Positions 27,301-38,481 of a stretch of 64,000 bases of DNA are shown in pieces (position 1 is the stretch's first letter; every line of letters begins with the position of its first letter). The stretch is taken from NCBI GenBank assembly GCA_011037195.1, contig JAAEAF010003150.1:62001-126000 (forward strand). Direction: 5' to 3'. Position numbers and translations under genes: made by a program. The notes under the pieces were generated by a model. The model saw only the letters and a list, made by a program, of their open reading frames with translations. It did no database searches and had not been told where the DNA came from. Source of the stretch: Triatoma infestans. Lineage: Eukaryota; Arthropoda; Insecta; Hemiptera; Reduviidae.

Positions 27301-30300
27301 GAATCTGTGTAGCAAACAAACACACACGCACATATGTACATACAGACACACACACACTCGTTCACACCAGCATTTTGTATCAGAATTTCGAACAAACTTT
27401 GACCTGTGCTACCCTGTACTGTTGTCATGTAAGTTAGTTAGTATCACTGTAGTTTTCGTACGAGTACGATCTCCACCGCCATCAACTCTATGTATGTTAT
27501 ATCATTTGTAAAACTTAACAAATTAAAGGTACCATCATCATCATTATCAAATTGTCATTTGTTAAAGGGAAGTTATAGTGGAAATATATCTGTTTTATCA
27601 TAGCACCAATGTTTTCTCTGAGCTACCCATCGGGAGACTACTACGGTGGAACTCCAAACCGTCTTTATCCCGAACAAGATGAGTGACACTAACAGTTGTT
27701 CACATTCAGAATAAAATTATTTTATAAGGAACTGCGATATCTGGAGTTTATTGCAATGAAATCCACCGCCTTTGGATTTCACTGAATTATTTTAGATTTT
27801 CTTAGACTTTATTATTTATAAAGAACAGATGATATAACTAAGTATAATTGGCCATTCGAAATTAAATACATTATATTATTACTGTGTAAACTATTATTGT
27901 AAATGTATTGAAGGCAAATCCTCTGTAACCTAAAAGATCTATTGTGGCTTGCCTGAGTGTCAGTATTTATGCACAATAAATACTCGTGTACAAAGCGTTT
28001 GAGGATGTATGTTTATGTGAAAGAGAGTGTTGGGCTGCCATACTCAGAGGGCGCCAAGATCCCTGAAGAAGAGGCTAGTCTACTTCCTTTTACAGGATTT
28101 ATTTACGAATTCAAAATATAATTTTTTACATATTTGGGTGACCACAAATCATGGAGTCCTATGAAAATTTGAAACGATTATAACTTTATCTTACAGCAGG
28201 AAGAGATGGTTATAATTTACCCTTCTTTTTTTTTTGTAAATTTGAAATCTTGTAGTCAACGTGTGTATGGGGGGGTCAGGAAATATACATATGCTTAGGT
28301 TGGGATAACTGCATGCATTTCTGAGGAGATGCCTAATACAGTTCCCTCTATTGGGGTGGCATAGAGATATATAGAGGGATGGAGAAAGTGCTATAAAGCC
28401 AAATATTATTGTGGCTTTCTCGGGAAATGTTTATACATAAAATAATCTGTGAAACACACAATGTGCCATTGTAGTTGACCACATAGAGTGGAGTTTTTGT
28501 AGGGTTGCACCGAGAATATTAAATTAAACACTGATTGAACACAATATATATTAATATGTACAAAGTACTGCAAGGACTTTACACTATTAAACTAGCGAAT
28601 AGTATGTTAGCGTGAAAGAGAGTGACAGACTGTACTGGCAGTGTGACGGTATATGATGACTTCTTGATGTAGATTTGAATGAGAGTTGAGAGCATATAGC
28701 GTTTTTGTACGTTTTCACAACTACTTCTTAACTTCTCCTTCCAGTATCGCAGGTAGGTGGATCACTTTTCTGCTACGCTAGAATCTTAACCAATTGTGAT
28801 GGATTGATGCAGTTTGTGGGCGGTGACTTACGATATATTGCAGGCAAGGCACACAAAAACGATGCGGCAATGTGAAAATAAAAAAGTGATCCACCTACCT
28901 ACGATACTACTGGAAGGAGAAGTTATGAGTAGTTAATGTGAGTTGTGATAACGAAAAAATGCTTTCTACTCTCAACTTATTCTCAATTCAAACTACATCA
29001 TTCAAGTCTTCATCAGAAGTCATCAACACAGACACACTGCCAGTTGAGTCTGACTTTCTTTTTCACGCTACCAATCTACTCGCTAGTTAACCAGTGTAAA
29101 GTTCTTGCAGACATTATACATAATTATTATACAGTATAGAGTCAGTGTAGTTTAATCTTACGTATATTAGTTGTTGTGGTGGTTGGTTCCGCAGGGCTAG
29201 AAAGCGTCAGAGACATTTTTCGTGGTAGCCTGCTTCATTTTGTGGTCGTCGGCTGGTTTCCGGCGTTCGCCAATCTTCAGGATGCGTTTTTCAGACAGTG
29301 TGACAACACAGACTTGGAAAGAGCAAATTCAGTTTACACACTCAGATTGCAGTTTATTCAGTTTACAGAGTGAGTAAACTGGTCGACGAGCACAAAATGA
29401 AGCAGGATACCACGGAAAATGTCTCTGATTAAGTATATTACTTTCTCAGTTAAGAGTAAATTAAAATTACGTAATTTTAGTTTAGCAAATAAATCATTTA
29501 TTTGTTTTCTGCTTCGAATCTGCGAATTTGGCCAGTAAATTATACATTGCGATTACCGATTTAATAATTACAAAACTTGAGCTAGGAAGCGCTGAATAGA
29601 CAAGTCTGTCCTATTCTCGCTCAATTTGATTCCTGCCTTTTTGGAATTCAATGACGAGACAAAATTGCCGATCTGTGTTTCCTGTATAAATGTTTCCTTA
29701 GCCCACATTACTTTCGAAATTTTATTATTTCTAGATAGTTTGCACCAGTCTTTACAAAGCCGAATCCTGGTCGTAGAAAATTATTGTGGCTCTCTTGTGG
29801 TGTATGTGTATTTACTTTGTGTGCAGTATTCAGTAAAGTGTAAGGATGCGCAGGTAGAGGAGAATGTGTTTGTTAGTAAGCTAAAGTACTATACATCTAA
29901 AGTCACAATAAATTAACAACTTCTGAAGACTGTTTAATTATAAGTAAGGTGTCAGAGTATTGTAGGTTGGATTACTCATAGGGACATCAAGACGGCCGAA
30001 GAAATGGATAGAATTCATTTCTTCTCTCCTGAGGATCACTAAACCTGGACATTATTTTTCTGATCAAAACTTATTTAATGACTAGAATGTCTGATCTTAT
30101 TCCTGTAAAATAATTTCAGGCTCCAGGTACCGATTTTGAAGATAACTTTGTAAGCCATGGCAAGCTTTCAGTTGGTTTAAATTTGAAACACCCAGATGGT
30201 GTTGAGGTATTCAAGAAATTAACTAAGACTTCAGATGTAATTATAGAACCTTTTAGAGCTGGTAAGTTTACAGTAGAATTCTCAAGAAGGACGTATAGCT

Positions 30301-33207
30301 ATGAAACTATTTTTCTTATCCTTATCATCTTCACAGAAATATAAACTTTTCGAGAAAATTGCAAGAAACTGAAAACACTATTTAGTAGTCGCAATTCCAG
30401 TTGATATATTTTGCCTGAAATCTTCGTGACTGTTGCGGTGGTAGTATAAAAACGAATACTAAGTTTGAGCTTCATGGATTTTTGGTTTTTGAGATATTCT
30501 GTTAACACACATTCGCTAAAAAGATTTTTTCGTATTCAAGGATCCCCAAAACAGATATTTCCCGTGATAACTCAATTTCGAAAATCTGGCACGATCGCTG
30601 TACTTCCTCTTACTAGGAGTAAGAGAAACTAAAAATTGTCCGTGAGATTTTTGATAATTTATATTAAAAAAGTCCATTTATGTTTATAATTTGTATTTAT
30701 GAAGTACATAGGTCGAATAGTATTATACATCTACTTATAATAGAAGAAATCGTGCAAAAAATTAAAGAATAACAAAGTTTTCAGTTAAGTTCGTGTAATG
30801 AAACTTTTTTTCCTATAGAAGAGGCCCACCGCACTGCGACCTTAACGGTCTATTGTGCCATGCCCTTGGATGCCGCAGGCTGGCACAACCCTGCAATCCC
30901 ACCAGATTAAGGCTCCTTAGGAATCTCAATATTCTGGAGGGCTTTAGAGAGGATATATTCTCCTCATCTTCTTGGTAACTACCCAGGCTCCTAAATCTTC
31001 TCTGGGTGACAGCCTCGCAGCTCGTGAGATGTATTGGAATGTTTCTCCCCCCCCCGCAGAATCTGCACGTGCTATCACTCTCCAAGCCCAGCTTCGTTAG
31101 GTGTTTCCTGAGCCTACAGTGCCCTGTGAGGAACCCTGTAAGAATAGGGAGCTTGTTCTTACTGAGACCAAGCACGCCTCCGATTTTTTGGGTTGTAATC
31201 TCCCAAGCAGATCTTTGCGGAGAAAGTCACGGAAGGGAGTTCCAGAGTTGTGTCCTCCTCTCCTTCTCCTCTTTCTTAAGTTCCCCAAGGAGGAACTGGT
31301 CGCTGATCCCACAAAAGGGTTCAGCCCCAAGAGTTGGGATGCAGCGCTTCTCTTTGCTACAGCTTCGGCCATCTGAATTCCTTCATCCTCACAAGTCCTG
31401 GCCCAAAAAAAAGGTGACTTTATTCCTCCTACCCAGGTCATTGAGTTTGCGTAAGTATTCCCAAATCAACTTAGAGCTGATAATATAAGAGCTCAGCGCT
31501 CTAATGGCTGCCTAGCTGTCGGTAAAGATAACAATCTCCTGATTCCAATATCCCCTATCGAGGTTAAATTAAGCACATCTTTCAGTTGCGTAAATTTCCG
31601 CCTGAAAGATGCCAGGAACCTTCCCATGAGTTCTGAGTGTTTGGTTCTTAGCCCGAATACCCCTACCCCAGTTCCCTCGGGGATCTTAGACCCATCTGTA
31701 TGCTCTTTGATACCGGCAAGGGGGATTCGCTGCTCCACTCCTTCTTGTTACTCAGCTTTGAAGTCCTGAAATGAAATAGTTATTCAGAAATATGTACATT
31801 GTGTTCATCAAGGATGGCAGATTTATTTTTTCAATTAATTAATTAATTACATTTTCGTTTCATAAAAATGTAAATCTATAACATTATTTTCTCATTAGGT
31901 GTTATGGAAAAATTAGGTCTAGGACCGAAAACTCTTCTGCAATTAAACAAAGGTTTGATTTATGCAAGGCTTTCTGGATATGGTCAGGAAGGTAGTTTAT
32001 CCCAGAAAGCTGGACATGATATCAATTTTTTATCTTATTCAGGTATTGATGATTTATTTTTATAATTCCCATTAATTTGTCTATGAAAGAAAATTAATGA
32101 ACAAATTTTTTTATGTACCAGGTGTGTTATCAATGTTGGGACCTCATAATTCCGGTCCCCTACCGCCTTCCAATTTGCTAGCAGACTTTGGAGGTGGTGG
32201 ATTAATTTGTGCACTTGGTATATTACTAGCTCTTTATGATAAATCAAAGCATGGGTTAGGTCAGGTTGTCGACTGCAGTATGACTCGGGGAGCAGCATAC
32301 CTGGCAAGTTGGTTATTTAGATCTCATCATTCACCTCTTTGGGGACAGTCTCGAGGTCAGAACATGTTAGTATACTTTATAAATAAACTTTCGCTTTTCT
32401 AAAAATAAGATTTCATTTTCCATATTTCTTTCTCTTAAATTTGTTTTTAGCTTTTATTTGTTAGTTATAAATGTACTATGTTTTCTGCATTAGTCGTAAT
32501 TTATGTTTTAACTATATTTTGTCAATAGGCTGGACGGAGGTTGTTATTTTTACAAGACGTATAAAACTAAAGATGACAAATGGATGGCCGTTGGAGCATT
32601 AGAGAAAAAATTCTATGATAACTTACTTATTGGATTGAGACTTAGCGCAGAAGAAGTACCACAATTTTCAGAATTTGATTCGGCCAACAAAATAATTTCA
32701 GACAGATTTAAAATGCACTCACAGGCTCATTGGATCAATGTAATGTATTTTGATATTTGAAAAGCCTATCTACATTTAGTTTTTGGATTAAGAGACTTGT
32801 CTCTATTTAATCATTTGAACATTGTTTACTTCTTTCATTTAACAAAGGTGAAAGATTTAAAACCTCTTTGATATGCATTTTTAAGACTGCATTAAATGTT
32901 GCAGGTTTTCAAGGATTTGGATGCTTGCGTGTCCCCAGTTTTATCAATTGATGAAGCAGCAAAGTTGGATCATAATGTCATGCAAAATTCATTTGTGAAA
33001 TCATGTGATGTTAATGCTCCGGTTCCATCACCTGAACCTCGACTAAGTTTGACTCCATCACATTCCAGATCCTCCCAATCTCGACCACCAATTGTGGGAG
33101 AACATACTTTAAACGAGTTGAAAATTCTTGGCTATAGTGAAGATGAAATCCATGCCCTGGCAAAGCGAAATGCCGTCTTTTTTGCTTATGGAAATTCAAA
33201 ACTGTAA
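18350..33207 (+). CDS. AMACR: alpha-methylacyl-CoA racemase
   Basis: Six coding exons: 18350-18457, 30120-30261, 31899-32042, 32122-32365, 32529-32739 and 32905-33207. GT-AG junctions are in phase and give 383 aa, against 382 in human. The protein is a type III CoA-transferase-fold racemase that interconverts (2R)- and (2S)-methylacyl-CoA so that branched-chain fatty acids can enter beta-oxidation. It starts [20 protein letters not shown], the family's CoA-binding N-terminus. Catalytic residues are in place: His123 (AGHDINF), Asp153 ([10 protein letters not shown]) and Glu238 (AVGALEKKF), each one residue beyond the human position. The C-terminus is SKL, a canonical PTS1 peroxisomal signal. 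An acceptor site (tttcag) at 18326 puts the ATG 23 bases inside its exon, so a 5' UTR intron lies upstream. Intron 1 is 11.7 kb because of a BEL element and other repeats; intron 2 holds a LINE tail. Confidence 0.93.
19036..19560 (+). repeat. dispersed repeat family R, copy 3
   Basis: It begins with the family 5' end (TCTGGTATGAAACTCTCAC), followed by internal sequence; the 3' hairpin is missing. A second 5'-end fragment follows at about 19669-19945 (TCTGGTATGAAAGACTCAC). Confidence 0.6.
20520..21015 (-). pseudogene. LINE endonuclease fragment, 3' side of the BEL insertion
   Basis: The minus-strand frame reads [19 protein letters not shown], then after small breaks [16 protein letters not shown] and [18 protein letters not shown]. 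These are typical of the apurinic endonuclease and linker of Jockey/CR1-like LINEs. The fragment stops exactly at the BEL target duplication and resumes at 27677. Confidence 0.7.
21016..21480 (+). repeat. 5' LTR of the BEL element
   Basis: The 465-bp LTR begins TGTTACGTACAAG and ends ATCCCGAACA. It contains a CA-rich stretch and a run of ATC triplets. It matches 27212-27676 apart from seven substitutions. Confidence 0.95.
21833..27186 (+). pseudogene. BEL/Pao Gag-Pol, disabled by a frameshift and a stop
   Basis: The order of domains is that of BEL/Pao polyproteins. Gag with a DUF1759-like part ([18 protein letters not shown]) is followed by Cys/His zinc knuckles near 23000-23180 and a retropepsin with the active-site run DCGSQYS near 23385. 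Reverse transcriptase follows, with YVDD at about 24595. Next come an RNase H/Pao region ([19 protein letters not shown]), an HHCC zinc-binding domain, the integrase core ([30 protein letters not shown]) and a C-terminal DUF5641-like tail. Two lesions are visible: a single-base frameshift in the zinc-knuckle region near 23118, and an in-frame TGA at 24874-24876 between reverse transcriptase and RNase H. Otherwise the frames are open. BEL elements normally carry one long ORF, so both are read as inactivating mutations, though a programmed shift at the first cannot be excluded from one copy. Confidence 0.9.
27212..27676 (+). repeat. 3' LTR of the BEL element
   Basis: The 465-bp direct copy of the 5' LTR has the same ends (TGTTACG and CCCGAACA) and is followed at once by the AGATG target duplication. 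Confidence 0.95.
27677..27860 (-). pseudogene. LINE endonuclease fragment, 5' side of the BEL insertion
   Basis: The minus strand reads [14 protein letters not shown] and [10 protein letters not shown] segments, which join in frame to the fragment ending at 21015 once the BEL element and one AGATG copy are ignored. Frame breaks show that it was already decayed. The outer limit is approximate. Confidence 0.6.
28560..29120. repeat. foldback repeat with about 220-bp arms in AMACR intron 1
   Basis: The left arm (about 28560-28775) ends AGGTAGGTGGATCAC, and the right arm (about 28885-29115) begins GTGATCCACCTACCTACG; they are inverted copies with small gaps. The spacer is about 110 bp. No coding potential is seen. 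Confidence 0.65.
29195..29430. repeat. inverted-repeat element with a hammerhead-like core
   Basis: The arm CAGAGACATTTTTCGTGG...GCTTCATTTTGTGG at 29208-29246 is repeated inverted at about 29385-29430 (CACAAAATGAAGCAGGATA). The same stretch occurs at about 140-175 at the left end of the window. It lies in AMACR intron 1. Confidence 0.6.
29251..29280 (-). ncRNA. hammerhead-like core in the 29.2-kb inverted repeat
   Basis: The minus strand reads CUGAAGA, a UGGC/GCCG stem II with a GAAC tetraloop, then GAAAC and CAGCC. The core bases are present, but the bases after GAAAC do not form a clear stem III with a UH cleavage site. Confidence 0.35.
30285..30632 (+). repeat. dispersed repeat family R, copy 4 (3' part)
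   Basis: It starts about 25 bases after the donor of AMACR exon 2 and ends with the hairpin CTCTTACTAGGAGTAAGAG at 30607-30625, followed by AAACTAA. Confidence 0.6.
30815..31780 (-). pseudogene. LINE RNase H / C-terminal remnant in AMACR intron 2
   Basis: Minus-strand frames spell an RNase H start ([18 protein letters not shown] at about 31700), then [20 protein letters not shown], and a C-terminal zinc-knuckle tail ([36 protein letters not shown]). This is the order of LINEs of the I/R1/Jockey group with RNase H. Several frameshifts are present and it is antisense to AMACR. Confidence 0.75.
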
Positions 33208-33644
33208 TAATTGGAAATTAGGAAGCTGTAATAATTTGTACTACTTGAAATTAAGGATCCCTAAGGTTATAATCCTAAGGTATAAAGAACAAAGTATTGA
33301 ACCATGGTCTTCCTTTTCTAGAAATGCAGCCAATTCGTTTACGCCCTTAGCTTTTTTGTGATTTCAAATCAAAGTACAACCAGCTTGTTTCTGGTATAGC
33401 AGAATTGGTGGCCAATCTTTATTTTGATATCTACTGTATTATCTTTGTTTCTTCTACTAAAGGCGACAACTTCATTTTCTCATTCGACAAATGAGACCAT
33501 TTAAACTCGGTACAAAACCCAGTACCAAGTTCAGTAACATTCAGTAAAGATTCTTGTACAAACCATGGAGCACTAGATTGTTCCTCTAATATAGAATGCT
33601 GCCTGAGCCATATCAAGTAAAAATTTGTCTTTTTACTTTCATTT

Positions 33645-34165
33645 ACTCCCTAGTACGACGAACCATTGTGATTGTGTCAAATTTTCACCGGAAATACATG
33701 TATTGAGATTCCTTGAGTATGAGAAAAATATTTTTAGGAATTGGGAATTTTTTTACACTTGTGTGTTTGTGTGAACAAAATATCTGAAAAACGAAAAATC
33801 GCAGGAACCACTAACTTGTTATTACGTTTCGGTACTGCCACCGCATCAGTCTCAGGTTTCGGGTAAATCCATCAACCGCAAGTAGGACTTTATTTAATGT
33901 ATTTTTCAGTTTTTCGTGATAATACCTATCACTTTTATTTGAAACATTTCTTCGAAAAAAAAAATTTTTAGGAGGCTCTAGGGAGAACAATAGCGTTAAG
34001 CTTTCCTCTAAACAATACCACTTCAGTACAATGTATGGTTCTACCATCTACATGTAAACCACTACAATGATTTCGTTTAAACCTGGAATGTTAACTGCGC
34101 AGATATAAACCGTATCATTATTATTTGAAACATTTTTCCAGAAAAGTTCATTTTAAGGCAGTGGC
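33645..34165 (-). repeat. dispersed repeat family R, copy 5
   Basis: This is a reverse-orientation internal portion (ACCGGAAATACATG, AAAACGAAAAATCGCAGG and AGTTTTTCGTGATAAT) just downstream of AMACR. Confidence 0.5.
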
Positions 34166-34607
34166 GGCTCCTGACTTGGATATGTGGAGGTATAACATTT
34201 TTTTTTAAATACATTACCTATCATTATTAGTTGCTTCGCTAGATAGAAATCATGAAGTAAGCCAGGAGCCAGGTAAAAACTTGCATCGCTCTCCTACAAT
34301 TAAATATGTTAAATTAACAATAAATCTGTCACTGTGCACCCAGAGAAGAACTGTGAAAAAAAGAGTTGTACCGTCTGAGTTCGAAAATTAAGTGGTTAAC
34401 TTAACGGAAATTTGTATTATCTAAAAAAAGTGTTTCGGTTCAAAGAAAATGTCAATGAGTTAGCATCGATTCTTTGCTGGGTCAATATCTTAGTGATGTT
34501 TTAAGTACCAATACCAACATCAAATTTTTATAAATTTAAAAAAAATATATAAATATAATATATAAAAATCCACACATTGGCACAGGCAGATCACATAAAA
34601 AAAAAAA

Positions 34608-35402
34608 TCTGGTGTGAAACACTCACACAACTTTCTCTTACTCCATTCTCAAACTTATAATTGACAAATTTTATGAAATTCGTCGAAAACTGAAAAAACT
34701 GTTCAGTAAAAGCGCACTTCCGGTTTATTATTTCTTGAACTCAGAATTTTGGCCATCAATTTATTTCTAATTAATTTTGTTTGGATGATAGAATTGTATA
34801 ATCAACTATGAGAGCACTTTAGAGAAAAATCCCGTAAAGAGCCCTTAAATGAATTTTACCTGACAAATGTTATAAATAAAAGTTATACATCTTTGTATAT
34901 TTAGTTTATATAAGAAGTTTCAAGAAAATCGTCGGAGCGATTTTTGAGAAAATCGTGAAAAAGTGAAAAAATCATTTAGTAAGTGGTGAAGTAAATGCAC
35001 TTCCGGTTATCCGGTTTTTATCAAACTCGGAATTTCAACAACATATTTAATTGTAATTAACATTATTTAGATATAGAATTGTCTAATAAACTGAAATAGC
35101 ACTTTAGCTGAAACCTAACCTTACCCCTCGCCAATAACTGTCCTTAAATGAATTTTCCCAGAGAAATGTTTCAAATAAAAGTTGTAGCTCTTTGTATTTG
35201 TAGTTGATATAGCAAGTTTGAAGAAAATCATCTAAGACGTTTTTGAGAAAATTGCAAAAAGTAAAAAAAAAAAAACTAGTAAAGTAGTACTTCCGGTTGA
35301 GGAATTTTGACAGATAACGCAGGGTCCAGATCCCATGGTGATACCTAAACGGAATATCTAATTTCAACTGCCTACGGTTTTTGGTTTTTGAGCTATGCTG
35401 TT

Positions 35403-35456
<54 letters not shown>

Positions 35457-35460
35457 ATTT
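34608..35460 (+). repeat. dispersed repeat family R, copy 6
   Basis: It begins TCTGGTGTGAAACACTCAC at 34609 and runs through three tandem-like internal units (each with a CACTTCCGGTT-type stretch). The internal CA tract is expanded at 35406-35455. A lone reverse 5' end is at about 36250-36280 (GCAGTAAGAGAAAGTCGTG). Confidence 0.6.
35406..35455 (+). repeat. CA microsatellite
   Basis: CATA repeats are followed by about 17 CA units, inside a copy of family R. Confidence 0.9.
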
Positions 35461-36487
35461 GCTAAAAAGAACTTATTTAACTCCGGGTAAGATCGGGTAA
35501 GTTCGTTCGTATGATCGTAAGTAATGTTCACTGCACTTGTAACCCCCCCACTCTTATTTTAAAAAAGTTAATAAGAACATACGCTTTTCTATACTAACAA
35601 TGAAATTTTTTATATATACATATATATGTGTATATCAAATTCTCCAGTGCGACGCCCAACTGTGAACCTCCAACTTCCTACGTTTTTATAGATCTCCTGA
35701 CAGACATACAATTCATTCATTATACGAACATGTTTAAGGAGCTCCTATACTGATATACGTTCCTATTCTTTTATGTCTGATTCTCAGATTTGAGAATTAA
35801 ATTAATTTATTTGATTTTTGATTATTTTGATAATCAGGCCAATTTTTATTGTGACTTTAATGTTGTTCGGAACTAATACAAAAATGAAAATATTTTTACT
35901 TTTTTTATACTGAAATATTGAAATTGAGTTAAAAATATGAAAATTAGTTCTTTTTTATTTAATTTTTTTTTTTAAATAGCTGGGGATTCAGTCGCGCAAT
36001 CGCGAATACCTGTAGCCGCCACTGTTTTAAGGTGTTTTGTGGAATCTGTGTCAACCTACATTTTGAATGTTATTTGAGTTTTATGATATTTTGGTCTCTC
36101 TTCTGGATTATAATGTAACACATTCTATTTCTACATGTCATTCTATATATAAACTTGTACCCACCACCCCTATATTTATGTTTGAAGCAACTGAATAAAA
36201 AGTTCCAAGATTAATGAAAATTTGTTCATTTTATAATTATATAACTGTAGCAGTAAGAGAAAGTCGTGTTTTTTATAATAAGTGTTTTGTTTGTTTGTTT
36301 TTTTTATTACAATAAATATATTTTAACATACTGTCACTTTTCTATCAACTTCCCAATGAAAGAAAGCAGATACTGATTTCAATTGGTGATAATAATAGAG
36401 ATAAGAACCACAAACAACATTTCTGTCTTACAAATTAAATAACAATACAAAATATGTATATTTAAATAAATATTAATTTGTTATTAA

Positions 36488-36680
36488 GTCTTACAGTATA
36501 TCTTGTGGTAGTTTTGGTTTAGCCGTTGTCGGGTAGTTTTCTGTCCGATTCGATGGTCCGTTCCAGCTTCTTTTGTTTCTAAAGTTTGTTAGAAATTTGT
36601 TCGCTGTCCTGTCTAGGAAGTCTTCGATTTTTGTTATTTTCAGCTCCTTGTGGATTTATTCATTAGAGATAAGAGTGTTT
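36488..36680 (-). pseudogene. short Jockey-like LINE 3' fragment
   Basis: One minus-strand frame reads IHKELKITKIEDFLDRTANK and continues to KPKLPQDIL, resembling the C-terminal end of Jockey-like reverse transcriptase proteins. It is only about 180 bp and has no clear ends. It lies between AMACR and SNX6. Confidence 0.5.
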
Positions 36681-38481
36681 CATTGAATTTTCATTGTTAT
36701 GAGAATATGTTGTTAGATAATATATAGCTGGAGTTCCCCCTTTTTTTTAAGTTCTACATCTTTAAAAAATCTATTTTCACTTGTTCCCCTTGTTTAATAT
36801 CCATTCAAAATACCGTTGTGGAAAATTGGATTAGTAGAAGAACAGGAGAAAGTATTCTCATTTAATGTATGCGAATTTAGAGTAGGATTATTATTTATAC
36901 GAGATATTTTGTGGTTTAGCAACTGATTAAAAATTGTATATGTTTAATAAAACAAAAAAATTAATTAAAATAACCATGATATGTACTGATTACTGTAGTG
37001 AAGAAAGATTTTCAGTACTTTGAATTATTAAATTTAAGAACAACATTTACTTAACTTGTTGCCTACTACTTTTGTAATAAGTATGAATAATAAATTTAAT
37101 TTCTTGCTAAGCTCATAATAATTAATATTAATACTTGCTAAGATCATTAAGAGGGGTTTGCTTTCCAAATTTCTTTTTTTAACTATAAACATAAGTATCT
37201 TTTTGTTTGTTGAATAATTCAAGTCATATGTTTATTTTGTGTGTGTGTGTGAATGGCGGTTGATTAGAGGCCTTTTAATGTAAATTTTTTTTTTTATAGT
37301 AATATGTTGCATATGAAAAGAAGCATTTATACATAGTTTCAAACTTGCGCTTTATAATTAGATAAGCAGAGAAAGTTGTTTCATAGATTAAAAATAAAGA
37401 AAGCTAAAAATCAATTAATGAATCACTAAAGATATAAGCTGGCTTTCGGTTTTTTAGAAACGAAATCGTAATTCTTATTACTGGTTTTCACCAAGAATTA
37501 TAGTGAAAAACGAATTTATTTTTCTGTTTTTTTTTTTTTTAATAGTTTTGACATTTTAGCATAAAATTCTGTATAGAGGAACCCCAGACATATGTGGAAA
37601 GGACTTCGACGAAGGAATCTGTTGATGCTTTCTTTATATGCATGTAAAATATGATCTCATCAATATTGATCCCAAAGGGGTCACTTCGGAAAGCCCTGAC
37701 TTATGTTAGGCCTCAACTTGGTCACAGCACTTGAACAACAATAAAAGGTCTTTTTCAATTTTTTCACTTGTCAGGATATGGAAATTTTGTAGAACGGATT
37801 GTAACTGCAGTAATATTTCTACATTATGCTATCTGAGTTCATACTTTTTTTTTTAGATTATCGCTGTATGGCATTTCATTCTTTAAATTGGTAGTAAGAA
37901 TAATGCTATTATAGTTGATTTTTAAATAAAGAAGATTGGATCTATTATTTAAGTATAAATCATGCATCAGATATTTGTTAATAATATTCATCAATATGGA
38001 AGAATATAATTATTTAATTTTTAGAACCTATTCTCCCAAAATAAATTAATACTAATTTTTTTTCTTCCAATTTAAACATTGAAATTATCTTTAATCCTTG
38101 CAAATTTCTTTAATTTGACAATTTCAGATAAATTTTTTTTAAATTCTGACGATTTTGAAACTGTTCTTTTTAATTAAGCCGAATTATTTTAACTTGAACA
38201 AAAATATTTGTTGGTTTTTGAGGGCGGACATTGGATGAAGTAACAACAATATACCGGTAGAATTCTCTGGTTGTATCTACACCGTCCTTAACCTTAACTT
38301 CTCACTTTTTTGTTGTAAGTGCTGGTTTCATTGCTGTGTTGTGTTATCATTTGCAGCGTGAATTTGATTTGTAACCGTGGTAAAAATAAAAAAGTTGTGT
38401 TTATAGAATTTAAGAAACTCGAATTATTTCATATTGCACACAATTTATTCTAAATTAATTAAAATCTGAGCTTTTTTCAAA

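Larger units (their letters stand above)
21016..27676 (+). mobile_element. full-length BEL/Pao LTR retrotransposon
   Basis: The element is 6661 bp with direct LTRs at 21016-21480 and 27212-27676, each 465 bp. I count seven substitutions between them (about 98.5% identity), so the insertion is fairly young. The 5-bp target duplication AGATG is at 21011-21015 and 27677-27681. A TGG-beginning primer-binding site follows the 5' LTR at about 21484, and a G-rich polypurine-like tract (tttggtgggcggta) precedes the 3' LTR. It lies in AMACR intron 1 in the sense orientation. It interrupts an older LINE fragment. The internal coding region is broken twice (see the Gag-Pol entry), so this copy is probably not autonomous. 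Confidence 0.96.
33208..38481. other. intergenic region AMACR-SNX6
   Basis: It holds two copies of repeat family R, a CA microsatellite (35406-35455) and a short LINE fragment (36488-36680). The 3' UTR of AMACR and the promoter and 5' UTR of SNX6 must lie here but are not resolved. No further gene is seen. Confidence 0.6.

Noticed and set aside
31006..31488. 160-codon plus-strand ORF in AMACR intron 2
   Set aside because: It overlaps the minus-strand LINE remnant, which has recognisable motifs; the plus reading does not.
18350..33207. A second gene inside AMACR intron 1 on the plus strand (21833-27186)
   Set aside because: The ORFs are BEL/Pao Gag-Pol between LTRs, not a host gene.
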